From: TMED14 sp041192685
GTDB lineage: Bacteria > Bacteroidota > Bacteroidia > Flavobacteriales > Schleiferiaceae
DNA length: 10,154 nucleotides
Direction: 5' to 3'
Assembly (NCBI GenBank): GCA_041192685.1
Contig: JBEEMM010000040.1
Coordinates: forward strand, 1-10,154
In this document: piece by piece, positions 7,770 through 10,154 of the stretch
Position numbering within the stretch: the stretch's first letter is position 1
How the letters are laid out: every line of letters begins with the position of its first letter
Made by a program: the position numbers and the translations under genes
Notes under the pieces: generated by a model
Told to the model about the DNA's origin: nothing
Seen by the model: only the letters and a program-made list of their open reading frames with translations
The model's database searches: none

Positions 7770-8861
7770 TTACAGCGTTCCGCGGCGTTCTTGCTCGCGC
7801 TCGATGGATTCGAAGAGGGCCTTGAAGTTGCCTTTTCCGAAGGACTTGGCGCCTTTGCGCTGAATGATTTCAACAAATACCGTCGGGCGGTCCATCAGGG
7901 GCTTGGTGAAGAGCTGCAGCAGGTAGCCCTCGTCGTCGCGGTCGACCAGGATTCCGAGCTCGCGAAGCGGAGCGAGGTCTTCGTCGATTTCGCCCACGCG
8001 GTCAAGGACCTCGTCGTAGTAGGAATCGGGAATGGCCAAGAAGTCAACACCGCGTGCACGGAGTTCGGTGACCGTTTCGATGATGTTGTCGGTAGCCAAG
8101 GCAAGGTGCTGCACGCCCGGCCCACCGTAGAAGTCGATGTACTCCTCGATTTGGGACTTTTTGCGGCCCTCGGCGGGTTCGTTGATCGGGAACTTGATTC
8201 GGCCGTCGCCATTGCTCATCACCTTAGACATTAGGGCGGTGTACTCGGTGCTGATGTCTTTGTCGTCAAAGGAAACCAATTGATTGAATCCCATTACTTT
8301 GGCATAGAAGTCTACCCAGGTGTTCATTTCGCCCCAGCCCACGTTGCCCACCATGTGGTCGATGAACTTCAGGCCGCAGTCGGCGGGCTGAAACGCGCGC
8401 TTGAGCGGCATGTATCCAGGCATGAATGCACCGCGGTAGTTTTTGCGCTCCACAAAAACGTGCACGGTATCGCCGTAGGCTTTGATTCCGGCTAAAACCA
8501 CGCTGCCGTGCTCGTCGGTTAAGGTATAGGGCTCAAAGGCCGATACGGCTCCGCGCGAGGTAGTTTCATGCCAACTCTTGGTGGCGTCGTCGACCCAAAG
8601 CGCACAATTTTTGACGCCGTCTCCGTGCTTGACCAGGTGGTCGTTAATGGGGCTGGTCGAGGTAAGGGGCGAGGTGAGCACAAGAATGATCTTGTCTTGC
8701 CTCAGCACGTAGGAGGTGCGGTCCTTTAGGCCTGTTTCTAGGCCTGCGTAGGCAAGATCCTGAAAGCCGAAGGCCGTCTTGAAGTAGTGGGCAGATTGCT
8801 TGGCGTTGCCCACATAAATTTCGATGTGGTCGGTGCCGTTTAGGGGCAGAAAGTCAGACAT
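7770..8861 (-). CDS. hppD: 4-hydroxyphenylpyruvate dioxygenase
   Basis: This Fe(II) enzyme converts 4-hydroxyphenylpyruvate and O2 to homogentisate and CO2, the second step of tyrosine catabolism. The 363-residue protein has two glyoxalase/VOC-type domains: the N-terminal one starts with GTDHIEIYVGNAKQ (9-22), and the catalytic C-terminal one starts near 164. The three expected iron ligands are His169 (FIDHMVGN), His252 (GVQHLAL) and Glu331 (VFVEIIQR). The FYGGPGVQHLAL and LFTKPLMDRPTVFVEIIQR stretches, and the C-terminal GKGNFKALFESIEREQ helix that caps the active site, are diagnostic. Length is typical for bacterial forms. The ATG at 8859-8861 gives a standard N-terminus. The gene lies 43 nt downstream of hmgA on the same strand, whose product uses homogentisate, so co-transcription is likely, although a promoter-like element also precedes it. 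Confidence 0.97.
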   Translation of the reverse strand: MSDFLPLNGTDHIEIYVGNAKQSAHYFKTAFGFQDLAYAGLETGLKDRTSYVLRQDKIILVLTSPLTSTSPINDHLVKHGDGVKNCALWVDDATKSWHETTSRGAVSAFEPYTLTDEHGSVVLAGIKAYGDTVHVFVERKNYRGAFMPGYMPLKRAFQPADCGLKFIDHMVGNVGWGEMNTWVDFYAKVMGFNQLVSFDDKDISTEYTALMSKVMSNGDGRIKFPINEPAEGRKKSQIEEYIDFYGGPGVQHLALATDNIIETVTELRARGVDFLAIPDSYYDEVLDRVGEIDEDLAPLRELGILVDRDDEGYLLQLFTKPLMDRPTVFVEIIQRKGAKSFGKGNFKALFESIEREQERRGTL

Positions 8862-8865
8862 AGTG

Positions 8866-8899
8866 CGAAGTTAAGTGGGGTTCATGGCTTGAAGCCAAA
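8866..8899 (-). promoter_or_regulatory. Candidate internal promoter upstream of hppD
   Basis: Read on the minus strand, TTTG (8896-8899) and TAACTTCG (8866-8873) are separated by 22 nt. They resemble the -33/-7 pair of Bacteroidota promoters with one mismatch in the -7 element. The -7 element ends only 4 nt before the hppD ATG, so a transcript from here would be nearly or fully leaderless. The 11-nt imperfect palindrome GGCTTGAAGCC at 8886-8896 overlaps the -33 region by one base; whether it is an operator cannot be told. With a 43-nt gap and no terminator, read-through from hmgA remains the simpler explanation for hppD expression. Confidence 0.35.
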
Positions 8900-8904
8900 C
8901 ATTG

Positions 8905-10062
8905 CTAAAGCCAAGACTGGGCATAACCCGGCCACTCGATGTCGAGGGCGTCCTGCGTCAGGCGCAGGGGCCGGAAGGTGTCTACCATCACAGCAAGCTC
9001 CTGCGTCTCTTTTTGGCCTATGGATCGCTCGTAAGCACCGGGGTGCGGGCCGTGGGGAATTCCGCCCGGATGCAGCGAAATAAAACCTTGCTCGACGTGG
9101 TTGCGGCTCATGAAGTCGCCGTCGACGTAGTACAGCACCTCGTCGGAGTCAATGTTGGAGTGGTTGTAGGGGGCCGGAATCGACTTGGGGTGGTAGTCGT
9201 ACATGCGGGGCGCGAAGGTGCAGACCACGAAGTTGTGGCCCTCAAAGGTTTGGTGCACGGGCGGCGGCTGGTGGATGCGGCCGGTAATGGGTTCAAAGTT
9301 CCGCGCGTTGAAGGCGTAGGGGTAGTGGTAGCCGTCCCATCCGACCACGTCAAAGGGGTGCGAGGCGTAGACCACGTCATAAATAAGGCCCTCTTTTTTG
9401 ATTTTGATGGTGAACTCGCCCAGGGCGTCGGTCGGCGCCAAGTAGGTCGGGCGGCGCAGGTCGCGCTCGCAGAAGGGCGAATGCTCGAGGAGCTGGCCAA
9501 ACTCGTTGCGGTAGCGCTTGGGCGTCAAGATGGGCGACCGCGACTCGGTAATGAACAGTCGGTTGTCGGGCGAATCGAAGGTGATTTGGTAGATGGTTCC
9601 GCGCGGAATCACCAGGTAGTCCCAATCGCCGAACTTCAGGGTTCCGAACAATGAAGTAAGGGTTCCGCTGCCCTGGTGCACAAAAATTAGCTCGTCAGAG
9701 TCGCCGTTTTTGTAGAAGTAGCCGTCGGTTCCGCTTGTGGGTGCGGCGTTCTGCAGGGCCACGTCGTCGTTGAAGAGCACGGTGCGGCGCGAAGCCAAAA
9801 AGTCGGCTGTAGGCTTAACCTTAAAGCCCTGAAGCATGCGAGGGTTGAGGTTGTGGCCGAGGGCGGCCTTGGGGCGGGCGTCAAGGGGTTCCGAGATGGT
9901 TTTGATCATCGTCGGACGGTGCAGGTGGTAGAGCAACGAGGCCATTCCGTGAAAGCCTTCGGTTCCGAAGAGCTGCTCGTAGTGTATGCCCGATCCGTCG
10001 GGTTTTTCAAAAACGGTGTGGCGCTTGGGTGGAATGCTTCCGAGTTGGTGGTAAAAGGGCAT
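8905..10062 (-). CDS. hmgA: Homogentisate 1,2-dioxygenase
   Basis: This Fe(II) cupin enzyme opens the aromatic ring of homogentisate with O2 to give maleylacetoacetate, the step after HPPD in tyrosine breakdown. The protein has 385 residues, clearly shorter than the roughly 440-residue human and Pseudomonas type, and fits the shorter bacterial subgroup. The C-terminal cupin carries the likely iron ligands His301 and Glu308 in NHSNIDSDEVLYY and His337 in PHGPHPG. An N-terminal cupin-like half includes GDSDELIFVHQGSGTLTSLFG (about 120-140) and LVIPRGTIYQI (150-160). PFDVVGWDGYHYPYAFN (236-252) is the family's well-conserved central motif. The ATG at 10060-10062 gives an N-terminus (MPFYHQLGSIPPKRHT) typical of the family. 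It is the upstream gene of a pair with hppD; the next enzymes, maleylacetoacetate isomerase and fumarylacetoacetase, are not in the window. Confidence 0.95.
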   Translation of the reverse strand: MPFYHQLGSIPPKRHTVFEKPDGSGIHYEQLFGTEGFHGMASLLYHLHRPTMIKTISEPLDARPKAALGHNLNPRMLQGFKVKPTADFLASRRTVLFNDDVALQNAAPTSGTDGYFYKNGDSDELIFVHQGSGTLTSLFGTLKFGDWDYLVIPRGTIYQITFDSPDNRLFITESRSPILTPKRYRNEFGQLLEHSPFCERDLRRPTYLAPTDALGEFTIKIKKEGLIYDVVYASHPFDVVGWDGYHYPYAFNARNFEPITGRIHQPPPVHQTFEGHNFVVCTFAPRMYDYHPKSIPAPYNHSNIDSDEVLYYVDGDFMSRNHVEQGFISLHPGGIPHGPHPGAYERSIGQKETQELAVMVDTFRPLRLTQDALDIEWPGYAQSWL

Positions 10063-10154
10063 AAGGAATCTCTTATTTAAGGGGTTTTGGGCGCAAACTC
10101 GCCCGCGCTAAATTCACTGGGTCGGGCGCGGTGAAAGCGCCTTGATTGGTCGCG
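10063..10154. other. hmgA upstream region with two short hairpins, no clear promoter
   Basis: This 92-nt end of the window has no coding signal that I can support. Two inverted repeats are visible: GGGCG/CGCCC with a 6-nt loop at 10089-10104, and GGCGC/GCGCC with a 7-nt loop at 10125-10141. Neither is followed by a T-run. No TAnnTTTG element is seen on the minus strand before hmgA, so its promoter may be atypical or lie past the window edge. Confidence 0.4.

Noticed and set aside
8902..9654. 250-codon open frame on the plus strand, antisense to hmgA
   Set aside because: The translation is valine- and glycine-rich with no domain I recognise, as expected for the reverse complement of a GC-rich gene; hmgA on the other strand has full family motifs.
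10089..10141. Two GC-rich inverted repeats upstream of hmgA as a possible riboswitch or terminator
   Set aside because: Stems are only 5 bp, no T-run follows on either strand, and no conserved riboswitch core could be recognised.
1..10154. Search for CRISPR arrays, tRNA or rRNA genes, insertion sequences, phage genes or a novel defence system
   Set aside because: No regularly spaced repeats, transposase, integrase or RNA gene signals were seen; every long gene belongs to a recognisable housekeeping, glycosyltransferase-like or catabolic family.

Overview
The window looks like an ordinary chromosomal stretch from a member of the Bacteroidota, probably a marine or freshwater Flavobacteriales-type lineage with moderately high GC. 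Three things point there: a perfect Bacteroidota-type -7 promoter element (TAnnTTTG) before the suf operon, a large DUF2723 membrane glycosyltransferase-like gene, which is a hallmark of this phylum, and the near absence of strong Shine-Dalgarno sequences. The exact genus cannot be read from the sequence.

Layout, left to right. (1) Positions 1-609 hold the C-terminal end of a GH13 alpha-amylase-family enzyme that is cut by the window edge. (2) Positions 696-4549 hold a compact four-gene operon for iron-sulfur cluster assembly: sufA-like carrier, sufB, sufC and sufD. Gaps are about 10 nt, and sufC and sufD overlap by 4 nt. It has a recognisable promoter at 644-672. The cysteine desulfurase (sufS) and sulfur-transfer protein (sufE) usually found with these genes are not here. 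(3) Positions 4591-7698 hold a 1035-residue multi-pass membrane protein of the DUF2723 family with a soluble C-terminal half. (4) A strong hairpin at 7725-7751 lies between convergent genes and can serve as a terminator in both directions. (5) Positions 7770-10062 on the minus strand hold 4-hydroxyphenylpyruvate dioxygenase and homogentisate 1,2-dioxygenase, two consecutive steps of tyrosine breakdown, transcribed in the order hmgA then hppD. (6) The last 92 bases are the hmgA upstream region, with small hairpins and no clear promoter.

The SufBCD proteins form the scaffold complex that builds Fe-S clusters and the SufA-like protein passes them on. The two dioxygenases convert 4-hydroxyphenylpyruvate through homogentisate to maleylacetoacetate. 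I found no mobile element, CRISPR array, RNA gene or convincing novel system. The points most worth a second look are the DUF2723 protein, the suf operon without its desulfurase, the promoter-like element only 4 nt before hppD, and the metal-site spacing of the short homogentisate dioxygenase.
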